Origin: an uncultured bacterium
Lineage (GTDB): Bacteria > Bacteroidota > Bacteroidia > Bacteroidales > Bacteroidaceae
NCBI GenBank assembly: GCA_905215655.1
Contig: CAJMQT010000002.1
Span: 1-33,728 of the forward strand
Reading direction: 5' to 3'
Length of the DNA stretch: 33,728 bases
Position 1 is the first letter of the stretch; the number at the start of each line of letters is the position of its first letter. The notes under the pieces are model-generated. The model ran no database searches, had not been told where the DNA came from, and saw only the letters and a list, made by a program, of their open reading frames with translations. The position numbers were made by a program, and so were the translations under genes. Positions 15,783 to 22,911 of the stretch are shown piece after piece.

Positions 15783-15966
15783 GGAAAACGTCGGTTTGCC
15801 GATAAAAACTGTAAGGAAAAGCTTTTGAAATGTTACGGATTGTAAGTAAAACGGTCTGTAACGGCGTTTCGTTAAAATGATGGCATTTATTCAAAAAACA
15901 TAATATAACAATCAACCGAAAAACTTCTCGCGTACAAGTCTTCGGGCGGAGCGCGACAAATATCTT

Positions 15967-16437
15967 ATGAACAGCGAAAACAGAAAAAACGAGGGTCTGA
16001 AAGCGCTCGGCGCGAAGACCTCTTACAGCATGGATTACGCTCCGGAGGTGCTCGAAACGTTTGACAACAAGCATCAGGAGAATGATTATTGGGTGCGTTT
16101 CAACTGCCCCGAGTTCACCTCTTTATGTCCTATAACGGGGCAGCCCGACTTCGCCGAGATACGCATCAGCTACATCCCGGACGTCAAGATGGTGGAGAGC
16201 AAGAGCTTGAAACTTTACCTTTTCAGTTTCCGTAACCACGGAGACTTTCACGAAGACTGTGTAAATATAATAATGAAAGACCTCATCCGTCTGATGGATC
16301 CGAAGTACATCGAGGTCGTCGGACTGTTTACGCCACGCGGCGGAATAAGCATTTATCCCTTCGCTAACTACGGACGACCGGGCACTAAGTATGAAGAGCT
16401 TGCGGATTTTCGCATGAAAAACCACGGGATGAATTAA
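15967..16437 (+). CDS. queF: NADPH-dependent preQ0 reductase QueF
   Basis: A 156-residue protein of the short, single-domain (YkvM-type) QueF class. It reduces the nitrile of 7-cyano-7-deazaguanine to preQ1 using two NADPH, in queuosine tRNA modification. The catalytic Cys54 lies in SLCPITGQPDFAE together with Asp61. The family NADPH-binding motif is ESKSLKLYLFSFRNHGDFHE, starting at Glu77. It is cytosolic. The stop codon TAA lies at the edge of a heptad hairpin repeat. The upstream transporter supplies a precursor. queC, queD and queE are not in the window. Confidence 0.97.
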   Translation: MNSENRKNEGLKALGAKTSYSMDYAPEVLETFDNKHQENDYWVRFNCPEFTSLCPITGQPDFAEIRISYIPDVKMVESKSLKLYLFSFRNHGDFHEDCVNIIMKDLIRLMDPKYIEVVGLFTPRGGISIYPFANYGRPGTKYEELADFRMKNHGMN

Positions 16438-16593
16438 GAATTAAGAGCTAAAAAATTAAGAGTTAAGAATTAAGAATTAAGAAAATATGTCGGTGTTGCG
16501 CACCCCTCAATGTCATTTTTCTTAATTCTTAATTCTTAACTCTTAATTTAACAACTTCCTAATTCTTAACTCTTAATTCTTAATTCTTAATTA
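16431..16593. terminator. Heptad hairpin repeat (family B) between convergent queF and lipoprotein gene
   Basis: The left half is tandem AATTAAG/AGTTAAG heptamers and the right half the complement. The inner arm 16455-16485 pairs perfectly with 16517-16547 (31 bp), with outer arms pairing again at 16431-16449 and 16559-16593. The element overlaps the queF stop codon and ends 16 bp before the end of the convergent lipoprotein gene. A bidirectional terminator is the simplest reading. Confidence 0.75.
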
Positions 16594-16608
16594 GAGCCGT
16601 GGTTCTTT

Positions 16609-17358
16609 CTATTTTCTGTAATAACACCTCACGCCGTCATTAAACCTCAGTTGCAGGCTGTCTTTCATCATAAAGACAAAGTCGGCGGTGTCGCTGACAG
16701 CCTTTGATTTTGCCGAAGGCTTTGTTCCACGTCCCCGATGCGCCTTTCCCGACAGCACGAGGCGACCGTTGAAGATGCCCCAGTCGGTGTAATGCCTTAC
16801 TTCCGGATAGACGACGGGGCTTTCTTCGTTGTCCATGTCTTTGTAAGAGAAGCCGATTGTTTCCGCAATGCTGTTGCGTTTGAGGGCAAAGCCCTGTTCT
16901 CTCGGCACCATGAGGCTTTGCAGTATCGAGTCTTCTTCCTGCTTGTCAACATATACGTTGGTGCTTGCCGACGCCTTCTCGCGTACTTTCGGCATGGCCA
17001 TATACACCCAGCGCCCTTTCAGCTGGTCGAGGTCTATCACCATGTCAGCCTTCTTCCTGTCCTTTGAGTTGAGCACAACGCCCACCCAGTCGCCGGTTTC
17101 CGGCTTGCCGATAATCCTCTTTTTCTTCGACGCGTCTATTATATTAAATGTCACGGGGTCGCCGCCGTCAAACGAGAGGAACACCAACACCGAGTCCGTA
17201 CATCCCTCGCAAGCCAGTCCGTAGAGGGTAGAGTCGCCCTTGGCTCTCTCTTTCGAGCCGAGCGAATCGTTCATGTCGCCGCCTTTTCCGCCTTTGTTGC
17301 CGCATGAAACGACGAAAGACGCCATGAAAATAAATATGCAAATAACAAGTTTCTTCAT
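16609..17358 (-). CDS. Hypothetical lipoprotein with a CxxC motif
   Basis: I start this at the ATG at 17358, giving 249 residues. That start begins with a lipoprotein signal (MKKLVICIFIFMASFVVSC), with the lipobox VVSC. A longer in-frame ATG at 17496 would overlap rsmD by 86 bp and bury the signal peptide. After the lipid cysteine comes a low-complexity G/K/D linker, then GLACEGCTDSVLVFLSF. That CxxC followed by a beta strand recalls the start of NlpE-type lipoproteins, but the resemblance is weak. The rest is beta-rich without a recognised domain. It lies 52 bp after rsmD and is the last gene of a four-gene operon. It is predicted to be membrane-anchored, with function unknown. Confidence 0.75.
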   Translation of the reverse strand: MKKLVICIFIFMASFVVSCGNKGGKGGDMNDSLGSKERAKGDSTLYGLACEGCTDSVLVFLSFDGGDPVTFNIIDASKKKRIIGKPETGDWVGVVLNSKDRKKADMVIDLDQLKGRWVYMAMPKVREKASASTNVYVDKQEEDSILQSLMVPREQGFALKRNSIAETIGFSYKDMDNEESPVVYPEVRHYTDWGIFNGRLVLSGKAHRGRGTKPSAKSKAVSDTADFVFMMKDSLQLRFNDGVRCYYRK

Positions 17359-17410
17359 ATCTTTTGTGAAATAAAAATCCGTGTCCTGATGAATTAAAGA
17401 TTTTCTCTCA

Positions 17411-17941
17411 TTATCTGAAAATCGAGAAGTTGACACTTCCGTAGGTACGTCTTTCAACGAAACGGGGATTGTCCGAGAAGTCATTATTCTTGCCATGCTC
17501 GAACACGAAGACGCCTCCGGGGTTCAGAATACCCTTGTCCAGCACCATCGCAGGTATCTTCGGGAGGTCGGGCAGGGCGTATGGTGGGTCGGCAAAGATA
17601 AAGTCGAAGCCCTGATGACACCCCTTGACGAAGCGGAACACGTCGCCCCTTATCGGAATGCAGACGTCCGTTCCCAGTTTCTCGATGCACTTCCTGATGA
17701 ACGCATGGTGGTCTTTGTCCGCCTCGACGCTTATCACCGATGCGCAACCTCGCGACACAAGTTCCAGCGATATGCTGCCCGTGCCGGAGAAAAGGTCGAG
17801 CGCCGTCGCCCCTTCAAGGTCGATATAACCGCTTAGAACATTAAATATGTTCTCTTTGGCGAAGTCTGTCGTCGGTCTCGCCTTAAACGTCTTAGGTATG
17901 TCGAAGTGGCGTCCTTTGTATGTTCCTGTTATTATTCTCAT
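17411..17941 (-). CDS. rsmD: 16S rRNA (guanine(966)-N2)-methyltransferase RsmD
   Basis: A 176-residue class I SAM-dependent methyltransferase of normal RsmD length. It modifies G966 of 16S rRNA in the assembling 30S subunit. Visible are the family N-terminus MRIITGTYKGRHF, the conserved RPTTDFAKENIFNVL segment (22-36), the SAM-binding motif I DLFSGTGS at 49-56, motif II acidic residue in SVEADKD, and the catalytic motif IV DPPY at 118-121. It is cytosolic. It follows the DUF3822 gene by 80 bp on the same strand, an arrangement common in Bacteroidota. Confidence 0.96.
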   Translation of the reverse strand: MRIITGTYKGRHFDIPKTFKARPTTDFAKENIFNVLSGYIDLEGATALDLFSGTGSISLELVSRGCASVISVEADKDHHAFIRKCIEKLGTDVCIPIRGDVFRFVKGCHQGFDFIFADPPYALPDLPKIPAMVLDKGILNPGGVFVFEHGKNNDFSDNPRFVERRTYGSVNFSIFR

Positions 17942-18021
17942 TGTTGTCTGTGACTTCTTGAATTCTATTCTTTATCTTCCGAGGTGTTGTCCGCTTGCCG
18001 CCGAATGTCCGGAATGATGTG

Positions 18022-18813
18022 TCATTTGACGAAATAAGTCATCAAATCATACGGCAGACCCTGTATCTCGGTTATCGGGGCGCGGTTGAATTCAGCCTTG
18101 GGGTTGACCACATAAACGTTGCGGATGAACGAACGCAGCTCCGTCGTCAGCTCCTCGCGGCTCGGAATGTCGCCCACGAGGTGCAGTTCGTCACGCTTAT
18201 TGTCGAAGGCGAGCTGCTTCCAGACGTTCAGTATGAAGTAAACCGCGTCGGGAGCGAGCGCCGTATCAAAGCTGTTGGTAAACCTGAAACGGTTCTGACG
18301 GAAACTGAACACGTCCAGTTTCTTGTCATGAAAGTAGGCGTAAAGCTTCATCCTGACGCCCGTAAAGCTGCGTCTGTAAAGATGGTTCCACACCGGAATG
18401 CAGACGTGAGAGAACCTTACGTCGGCAAAGTTGTCGTCGATCACCACCTTCAAGTCCTTGTTTATCGGGAAGACCGCCACCGCGTTGAGCGACGGAAGGA
18501 CGGTTGTCAGTATAACGTCTTGCTCGTGTCCGCTTATCGTATGCCGGTAAAGCACCTCCGGTTTGTTCTCTCCGAACTCGTCGACGGGTATCATCAGCAC
18601 CGGCGTGTCAAGCATTACTGCCGCCCGTTGCCAGCCGTTGCGCAGCAAATCGATTTTCTTCAACGCCTCACGAAGGTTGGCGGCGATGGATATTCCGCTC
18701 TTGACGGTGTAAGGTTCGAATACGATCTGTCCCTCGTTTTCGGTGCTTACAGCCGAGAACGAGAGCGTGTTCCGACCGATACGGATTGTCAGTCGCGGCT
18801 TTTTTACTATCAT
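18022..18813 (-). CDS. DUF3822 family protein
   Basis: I take the ATG at 18813 (MIVKKPRLTIRI), giving 263 residues. The upstream gene then ends one base before it (TAA, C, ATG), an arrangement typical of translational coupling. An in-frame ATG at 18861 would give 279 residues with a 47-bp overlap and is less likely. The protein matches the Bacteroidota-specific DUF3822 family in length, in its actin-like/ASKHA-looking two-lobed alternation of strands and helices, and in being next to rsmD. There are no membrane segments, no signal and no catalytic motif that I can name. Function is unknown. Confidence 0.8.
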   Translation of the reverse strand: MIVKKPRLTIRIGRNTLSFSAVSTENEGQIVFEPYTVKSGISIAANLREALKKIDLLRNGWQRAAVMLDTPVLMIPVDEFGENKPEVLYRHTISGHEQDVILTTVLPSLNAVAVFPINKDLKVVIDDNFADVRFSHVCIPVWNHLYRRSFTGVRMKLYAYFHDKKLDVFSFRQNRFRFTNSFDTALAPDAVYFILNVWKQLAFDNKRDELHLVGDIPSREELTTELRSFIRNVYVVNPKAEFNRAPITEIQGLPYDLMTYFVK

Positions 18814-18814
18814 G

Positions 18815-19294
18815 TTACTCCCAATTTCCTGCATTGTTGTTCGGTGTTTTGATGTCTCCAATCTTCATTCCGGGATACCTTCCGGCGTTGTTGGCACGCT
18901 CTGTCAGTTCGTCGATGGCGTTCTTGTCGAGCCCGGACAGATAGTCTTCATAGCTCGCTCCGCACTCCATCAGCGGCACGGCACGCCCCGAACGTGCTGT
19001 CTGGACGGTGGTCTCGAGGGTGAACTTCTTGCCGTCGGAGTAGGGGATGTACTGCAACGAGTCGGCAAGGAGCCCGCTCCTTACCAGCAGAAGCAGGTCG
19101 GCGGCATACGTGCCGTGCGTCTTCCTGTATCTCTCCTGTGCGCTCCTTATCTTTATAAGGCGCTCTTTCACCGTGCGTTCGCGCGCCTCTTGCTGCTTGC
19201 CGAAGTGTATCGGGACGTACAGACTCATGGCGCACGCCACGGCAAGAGCCGCCGCCAAGAGAGCCAAAATGTGGTTGTTGTTGATTTTAACCAT
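18815..19294 (-). CDS. Small membrane-anchored protein with pseudopilin-like layout
   Basis: A 159-residue protein with one N-terminal membrane helix (about residues 8-27), then a long amphipathic helix (about 33-60) containing IRSAQERYRKTHGTYAADL. That recalls the stalk helix and following loop of type II pseudopilins, where an IRxAxxxYxxxxGxYP pattern is usual. It lacks a clear prepilin peptidase site (G before FxxxE), so it is not a canonical pilin. It is the first gene of the operon with DUF3822, rsmD and the lipoprotein, and has the promoter at 19396. Function is unknown. Confidence 0.72.
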   Translation of the reverse strand: MVKINNNHILALLAAALAVACAMSLYVPIHFGKQQEARERTVKERLIKIRSAQERYRKTHGTYAADLLLLVRSGLLADSLQYIPYSDGKKFTLETTVQTARSGRAVPLMECGASYEDYLSGLDKNAIDELTERANNAGRYPGMKIGDIKTPNNNAGNWE

Positions 19295-19360
19295 ACCTCT
19301 TTGCCTTGAATAAAAATCATTTTATTCAGCCGTGAGACGCCGTTTGTCGATTATTTTTCG

Positions 19361-19368
19361 TAAGTTTG
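19361..19368 (+). promoter_or_regulatory. Candidate -7 box for the RecD-like helicase gene
   Basis: TAAGTTTG fits TAnnTTTG. The upstream TTTG at 19343-19346 leaves only 14 bp. It would give a leader of about 70 nt. Confidence 0.4.
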
Positions 19369-19395
19369 CATTGCATTCGGCATCCCTTATCAATG

Positions 19396-19427
19396 CAAAA
19401 GTAGTGCAAATTATCCGTAAAATCAAA
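19396..19427 (-). promoter_or_regulatory. Promoter of the pilin-like/DUF3822/rsmD/lipoprotein operon
   Basis: On the minus strand TTTG (19424-19427) and TACTTTTG (19396-19403) are 20 bp apart, a close consensus match. It would give a leader of roughly 95 nt to the first start codon at 19294. Confidence 0.65.
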
Positions 19428-19445
19428 CCTTTGGCTTAAAATCTG

Positions 19446-20966
19446 ATGATTGTCGACGAGCTGACATATCAAATATTGCAATCCTTCGGGCTGCCTCCCA
19501 CGGCCGACCAGTCGCGTGCCGTCGATACGTTCTGCCGTTTTATGACCTCGGGCGACGCCCGTTCGGTAATGATTTTACGAGGTTCGGCGGGAACGGGAAA
19601 GACCTCTCTCGCCGCCGCAATGGTCAAGACGCTTGTCCGTCTGCGGCAGAAGATAACGCTGCTTGCGCCTACCGGGCGGGCGGCAAAGGTGTTCTCACTC
19701 AACGCCGGACACCGGGCGTTCACCATCCACCGATGTATTTACAGACAAAAGACCTTCACCGGCGACATGACCGGCTTTAATCTGAACAACAACATGCACC
19801 GCGACACGCTCTTCATGGTCGACGAGGCGTCGATGATAGCCAACGACGGATATGCAGAAACAGCGTCGTTCGGCACGGGACGGCTGCTCGATGACCTTGT
19901 ATCATACGTCTATGCGGGCGACAACTGCCGGCTGATGATGATAGGAGACACGGCACAGTTGCCGCCGATAGGTGAGGAAGAGTCGCCTGCGTTGTCGGCG
20001 GATTACATGGCGGGTTACGGTCTGACGGTGTACGAGTGCGACCTTAACGAGGTGTTGCGTCAGGCTTCCGGTTCCGGAATATTGTACAATGCGACGGTGA
20101 TAAGGCAGATGATTACGCACGACGAGCTGACCCGCCTGCCGCTGATACGCATCAAAGGTTTTGCCGACATACGCATCGTGCCGGGCGACGAGCTGATAGA
20201 ACAGCTCGCAACGAGCTATTCGGAGGTTGGCATTGACGAGACGATGGTGGTCACGCGGAGCAACAAACGCGCCAACAGATACAACGCCGGAATACGCGGA
20301 ATGGTGCTCGGGCGCGAGGAAGAGCTTACCTCGGGCGATATGCTTATGGTGGTAAGAAACAATTATTACTGGACGGAGAAAGAATCTAAGAGTGAAGAAT
20401 TAAGAGTGAAGAGTGAAGAATTAAGTGGTAATCGAGCCGTTTCCGACAATGCAAATTCTTCACTCTCCACTCTTCACTCTTCACTTAAATTCATCGCCAA
20501 CGGCGACCGTGCCATGGTAAGACGCGTCCGCAACGTAAGGAGCTTGTACGGTTTCCACTTTGCCGACGTGCTCTTGCAGTTTCCCGATTACGATGATTAT
20601 GAGCTTCAGGTCACCGTTCTCACCGACAGTCTGATGTCTGACGCCCCGTCGCTGACTGCCGACGAGAGTCGCAGGCTGTTTGAACAGGTGCTTGAAGACT
20701 ACCGCGACGTGCCCTTGAAAGCCGACCGCATGAAGATGGTGCGCCAAGACATACATTACAACGCGGTGCAGATAAAATACGCATATGCCGTGACCTGCCA
20801 CAAGGCGCAGGGCGGACAGTGGGCGCACATATATCTCGACCAAGGCTACATGACCGACGATATGCTCACGCCCGACTATATCCACTGGCTCTACACGGCG
20901 TTTACGCGAGCCACGGAAAAGCTGTTTCTCGTGAATTGGAGGGACGAACAGACGGCGAAAGCCTGA
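19446..20966 (+). CDS. RecD-like SF1 DNA helicase/ATPase with in-frame repeat insertion
   Basis: A 506-residue superfamily 1 helicase of the short RecD2-like type (AAA_30 plus UvrD_C_2) common in Bacteroidota beside rsmD and DUF3822. Walker A is GSAGTGKT at 46-53, a TGRAAKV motif Ia follows near 76, Walker B is VDEAS near 125-129, and the C-terminal motif AVTCHKAQGGQW marks UvrD_C_2. It should unwind DNA using ATP, probably in repair. Odd feature: residues about 314-347 (SKSEELRVKSEEL... to ...STLHSSL) are encoded by a heptad hairpin repeat identical in type to the intergenic ones. Flanking conserved blocks (DMLMVVRNNYYW before, FIANGDRAM after) would otherwise be almost adjacent, so this is an in-frame insertion in a loop. 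The frame stays open. Confidence 0.92.
   Translation: MIVDELTYQILQSFGLPPTADQSRAVDTFCRFMTSGDARSVMILRGSAGTGKTSLAAAMVKTLVRLRQKITLLAPTGRAAKVFSLNAGHRAFTIHRCIYRQKTFTGDMTGFNLNNNMHRDTLFMVDEASMIANDGYAETASFGTGRLLDDLVSYVYAGDNCRLMMIGDTAQLPPIGEEESPALSADYMAGYGLTVYECDLNEVLRQASGSGILYNATVIRQMITHDELTRLPLIRIKGFADIRIVPGDELIEQLATSYSEVGIDETMVVTRSNKRANRYNAGIRGMVLGREEELTSGDMLMVVRNNYYWTEKESKSEELRVKSEELSGNRAVSDNANSSLSTLHSSLKFIANGDRAMVRRVRNVRSLYGFHFADVLLQFPDYDDYELQVTVLTDSLMSDAPSLTADESRRLFEQVLEDYRDVPLKADRMKMVRQDIHYNAVQIKYAYAVTCHKAQGGQWAHIYLDQGYMTDDMLTPDYIHWLYTAFTRATEKLFLVNWRDEQTAKA
20388..20486. repeat. Heptad hairpin repeat (family B) inside the helicase coding sequence
   Basis: The left arm (20388-20427) is tandem heptamers AAGAGTG, AAGAATT, AAGAGTG, AAGAGTG, AAGAATT. 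The right arm (20454-20486) is the complement, CTT-rich heptamers. The insertion preserves the helicase frame. Because three heptamers make 21 bp, the repeat translates as a seven-residue peptide repeat (KSEELRV), and the opposite arm as a serine/leucine-rich stretch. Confidence 0.85.
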
Positions 20967-20974
20967 GGGCTTTC

Positions 20975-21109
20975 GAATTAAGAATTAAGAATTATGAATT
21001 AAGCCGAAAAGCTTTGAAAAAGGGAAACATATTCGATTTGACCTCATATAACAGAGGATAAAACCACGAAACTATTTTTCTTAATTCTTAATTCTTAACT
21101 CTTAATTCC
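20975..21109. terminator. Heptad hairpin repeat (family B) after the helicase gene
   Basis: Purine-rich heptamers of the type GAATTAA at 20975-21003 pair with TTAATTC-type heptamers at 21075-21109. The loop is about 70 nt and holds nothing recognisable. The element begins 9 bp after the helicase stop codon and is followed directly by a family A array, so two repeat families sit back to back in the 424-bp gap before rmuC. Confidence 0.7.
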
Positions 21110-21111
21110 TC

Positions 21112-21214
21112 AATACGCCGTCCTTACGATTTTAAAAGGTAAGCTTTTACCTTGCAAAAGACCGCCTTTTACACGCCAAAAGCTTACCTTTTGCACGCTG
21201 AAAGACCGCCTTTT
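21112..21214. repeat. 22-bp-period palindrome array (family A), five units
   Basis: Units start at 21112 (decayed), 21134, 21156, 21178 and 21200. Cores of the good units are GTAAG, ACCGC, CTTAC and ACCGC. Units 2 and 4 are perfect 15-bp reverse complements with unit 3 between them. The first spacer CGATTTT and the second ACCTTGC are the same as in the 15680 array. A shortened tail with CTGTAAGCAAAAC follows at 21240. Confidence 0.85.
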
Positions 21215-21311
21215 GGAAAACACCGGTTCGCCGGTGAAAACTGTAAGCAAAACATATTGAAAAGTAACAAATAGTAACAAACAATAACAAAAACCACATT
21301 CCGCCGGTTCT

Positions 21312-21384
21312 CCTCCCCTCGGGGAGGTCGGGAGGGGGCTGCTTTCGCCAACTCACCTCCCCTCGGGGAGGCTGGGAGCGGGCT
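21312..21384. repeat. Two copies of a GC-rich hairpin repeat (family D) abutting the rmuC start
   Basis: Near-identical 29-bp copies lie at 21312-21340 and 21356-21384. Each begins CCTCCCCTCGGGGAGG, whose halves pair as a 7-bp GC stem with a 2-nt centre, followed by GGGAG(G/C)GGGCT. The second copy ends only 6 bp before the rmuC ATG, in a place where a strong hairpin could affect translation initiation. The intervening 21215-21311 shows an AT-rich stretch with AACAAA-type repeats and no gene. Confidence 0.8.
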
Positions 21385-21390
21385 ATTATT

Positions 21391-22737
21391 ATGACACAAA
21401 TATTATTTTTCTTAATCGGAATTATCGTCGCATCCGTTGCGACATCAGTAGTTTTCCGCCGCAAGACGGACAGTCTCGGCGAGGTCAACAAGTCGCTGAC
21501 AAACGACATCGCGGCTAAAAACCGCGAGATAGAAATGCTCAAGGCGCAAGCCGCCGACGACAAAGAGCGCGGCGAGAGACTGCTCCGGGAACAGAGAAAC
21601 GACTTTGACAAACGTATCGAAGAGCAGAAACGACGCCACGAACAGGAAAAAAAGGAGAGCGCGGAGATGCTTGACCGCCGGTTCTCCGAGCGCCTGCAAC
21701 TTGTTCAGGAACAGCTCAGGACCACCACGGAGCAGCTCCTCAAACAGCGTTCGGAAGAGCTTGACAAGACCAACCGCAGCCAGATAGACGCCATCCTGTC
21801 GCCGATGAAAGCCGTGATGGCAGAGATGAAAAAGTCGATGGACGACAACCGCGAGTCGTTCACACGCAGCACGGCGTCTCTCGGCGAACAACTGAAACTG
21901 ATGCACGCTGCTACGGCGAGCCTCGGTAACGAGGCGGAGCGCCTGTCGAAGGCATTGCAGACAGGGCCGAAGGTGCAAGGAGACTTCGGAGAGATGAAGC
22001 TTAACGACCTCTTGGACAAGTTCGGATTTACCAAAGGCGTGGAGTATGACGTGCAGTACACCATGCGCGACGCCAAAGGCAACGTCCTCCGAAACGACGA
22101 TACCAACGACATGATGCGCCCTGACGTCGTGCTGCATTACCCCGACCACAAGGACGTAATCATCGACTCGAAGGCATCGCTGACGGCGTTTATCAACTAC
22201 GTCAACGCCGAAGATGACGAGGAGCGCCGCCGCGCGCTTGAAGACCACGTCAGAAGCGTGCGCCGTCACGTTGACGAACTCGCCGCCAAGAATTACTGCA
22301 AGTACTCCATGGAGGGCGGAACGACGCTCGACTTCGTCATAATGTTCGTGCCCCAGGAGGGCGCCATGCAGCTTGCCGTATCGGCGGACGCCTCGCTCTG
22401 GAACTACGCCTTTGACCGTAACGTCGTTATTACGGGCGAACAAAACCTTTTCTCGCTGCTCCGCCTGCTGCAAATAGCATGGACACAGCGCCGGCAGGCA
22501 GACAATCAGGAGCGCGTGTTCGGTCTTGCCAACACCCTTGTCGACCGCATCGGACTCTTTGCGGAGCGTTTTGACAAGATAGGAAAGACCTTGGATGCGG
22601 CGCAAAGGGCGTATGACGAGGCTCAAAAGTCGATGAAAGGCAACCTCAGCTTTGTCGTTCCGGCGCGCAAACTGGTGGAGATCGGTGCGAAGGAAAATGC
22701 CCGACGCCCGCTGCCCGACATCGAAGAAGAAAACTGA
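21391..22737 (+). CDS. rmuC: DNA recombination protein RmuC
   Basis: A 448-residue membrane-tethered protein. RmuC limits inversions at short inverted repeats in E. coli and is a predicted PD-(D/E)xK nuclease. It has an N-terminal membrane helix (about 3-21), a long coiled coil (about 28-125, rich in E, K, R and Q) and the RmuC domain (about 175-430). The domain contains GDFGEMKLNDLLDKFGF, the RPDVVLHYP segment and the catalytic-type DSK at 259-261, then FVPQEGAMQLA. The start was chosen because it gives the membrane helix at once. A GC-rich hairpin repeat ends 6 bp before it, and no promoter box is evident in the gap. An inverted-repeat-related protein in a repeat-rich genome is notable but may be coincidence. 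Confidence 0.95.
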   Translation: MTQILFFLIGIIVASVATSVVFRRKTDSLGEVNKSLTNDIAAKNREIEMLKAQAADDKERGERLLREQRNDFDKRIEEQKRRHEQEKKESAEMLDRRFSERLQLVQEQLRTTTEQLLKQRSEELDKTNRSQIDAILSPMKAVMAEMKKSMDDNRESFTRSTASLGEQLKLMHAATASLGNEAERLSKALQTGPKVQGDFGEMKLNDLLDKFGFTKGVEYDVQYTMRDAKGNVLRNDDTNDMMRPDVVLHYPDHKDVIIDSKASLTAFINYVNAEDDEERRRALEDHVRSVRRHVDELAAKNYCKYSMEGGTTLDFVIMFVPQEGAMQLAVSADASLWNYAFDRNVVITGEQNLFSLLRLLQIAWTQRRQADNQERVFGLANTLVDRIGLFAERFDKIGKTLDAAQRAYDEAQKSMKGNLSFVVPARKLVEIGAKENARRPLPDIEEEN

Positions 22738-22856
22738 AAAGGTTTATTGTAAATTTCGAAAACGGCTGCCCGGGATTACAAAAACAAACATTTGACGCTC
22801 AACTCGTTACATATTGAAAGCCGACGGAGCAAAACTTGAATTTTTGTCAGGCAGAT

Positions 22857-22887
22857 TTTGTTTTTTGCTTGATAATCATTATATTTG
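22857..22887 (+). promoter_or_regulatory. Promoter of the GNAT gene
   Basis: TTTG (22857-22860) and TATATTTG (22880-22887) are 19 bp apart, matching the Bacteroidota consensus closely. The start codon follows at 22912, so the leader would be about 18 nt. Confidence 0.68.
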
Positions 22888-22911
22888 CAAAATAATTACT
22901 AACCTCCCATA

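Noticed and set aside
17359..17496. Upstream ATG extending the lipoprotein gene into rsmD
   Set aside because: It would put 46 residues before a clear lipoprotein signal peptide and overlap rsmD by 86 bp.
2141..21214. Family A arrays as CRISPR arrays
   Set aside because: The regular spacing is CRISPR-like, but repeats are 15 bp, spacers only 7 bp and partly conserved between arrays, and there are no cas genes.
21147..21611. Small minus-strand proteins made from repeats (also 1967-2281, 15715-16074, 26300-26611)
   Set aside because: Their translations consist of repeat sequence (KGxLLxCKRxSF and PRGGE type peptides) and random flank. A 22-bp period shifts the frame each unit, so these are not real proteins.
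21445..22626. 393-codon minus-strand frame opposite rmuC
   Set aside because: Antisense shadow of RmuC, whose motifs are clear on the plus strand.
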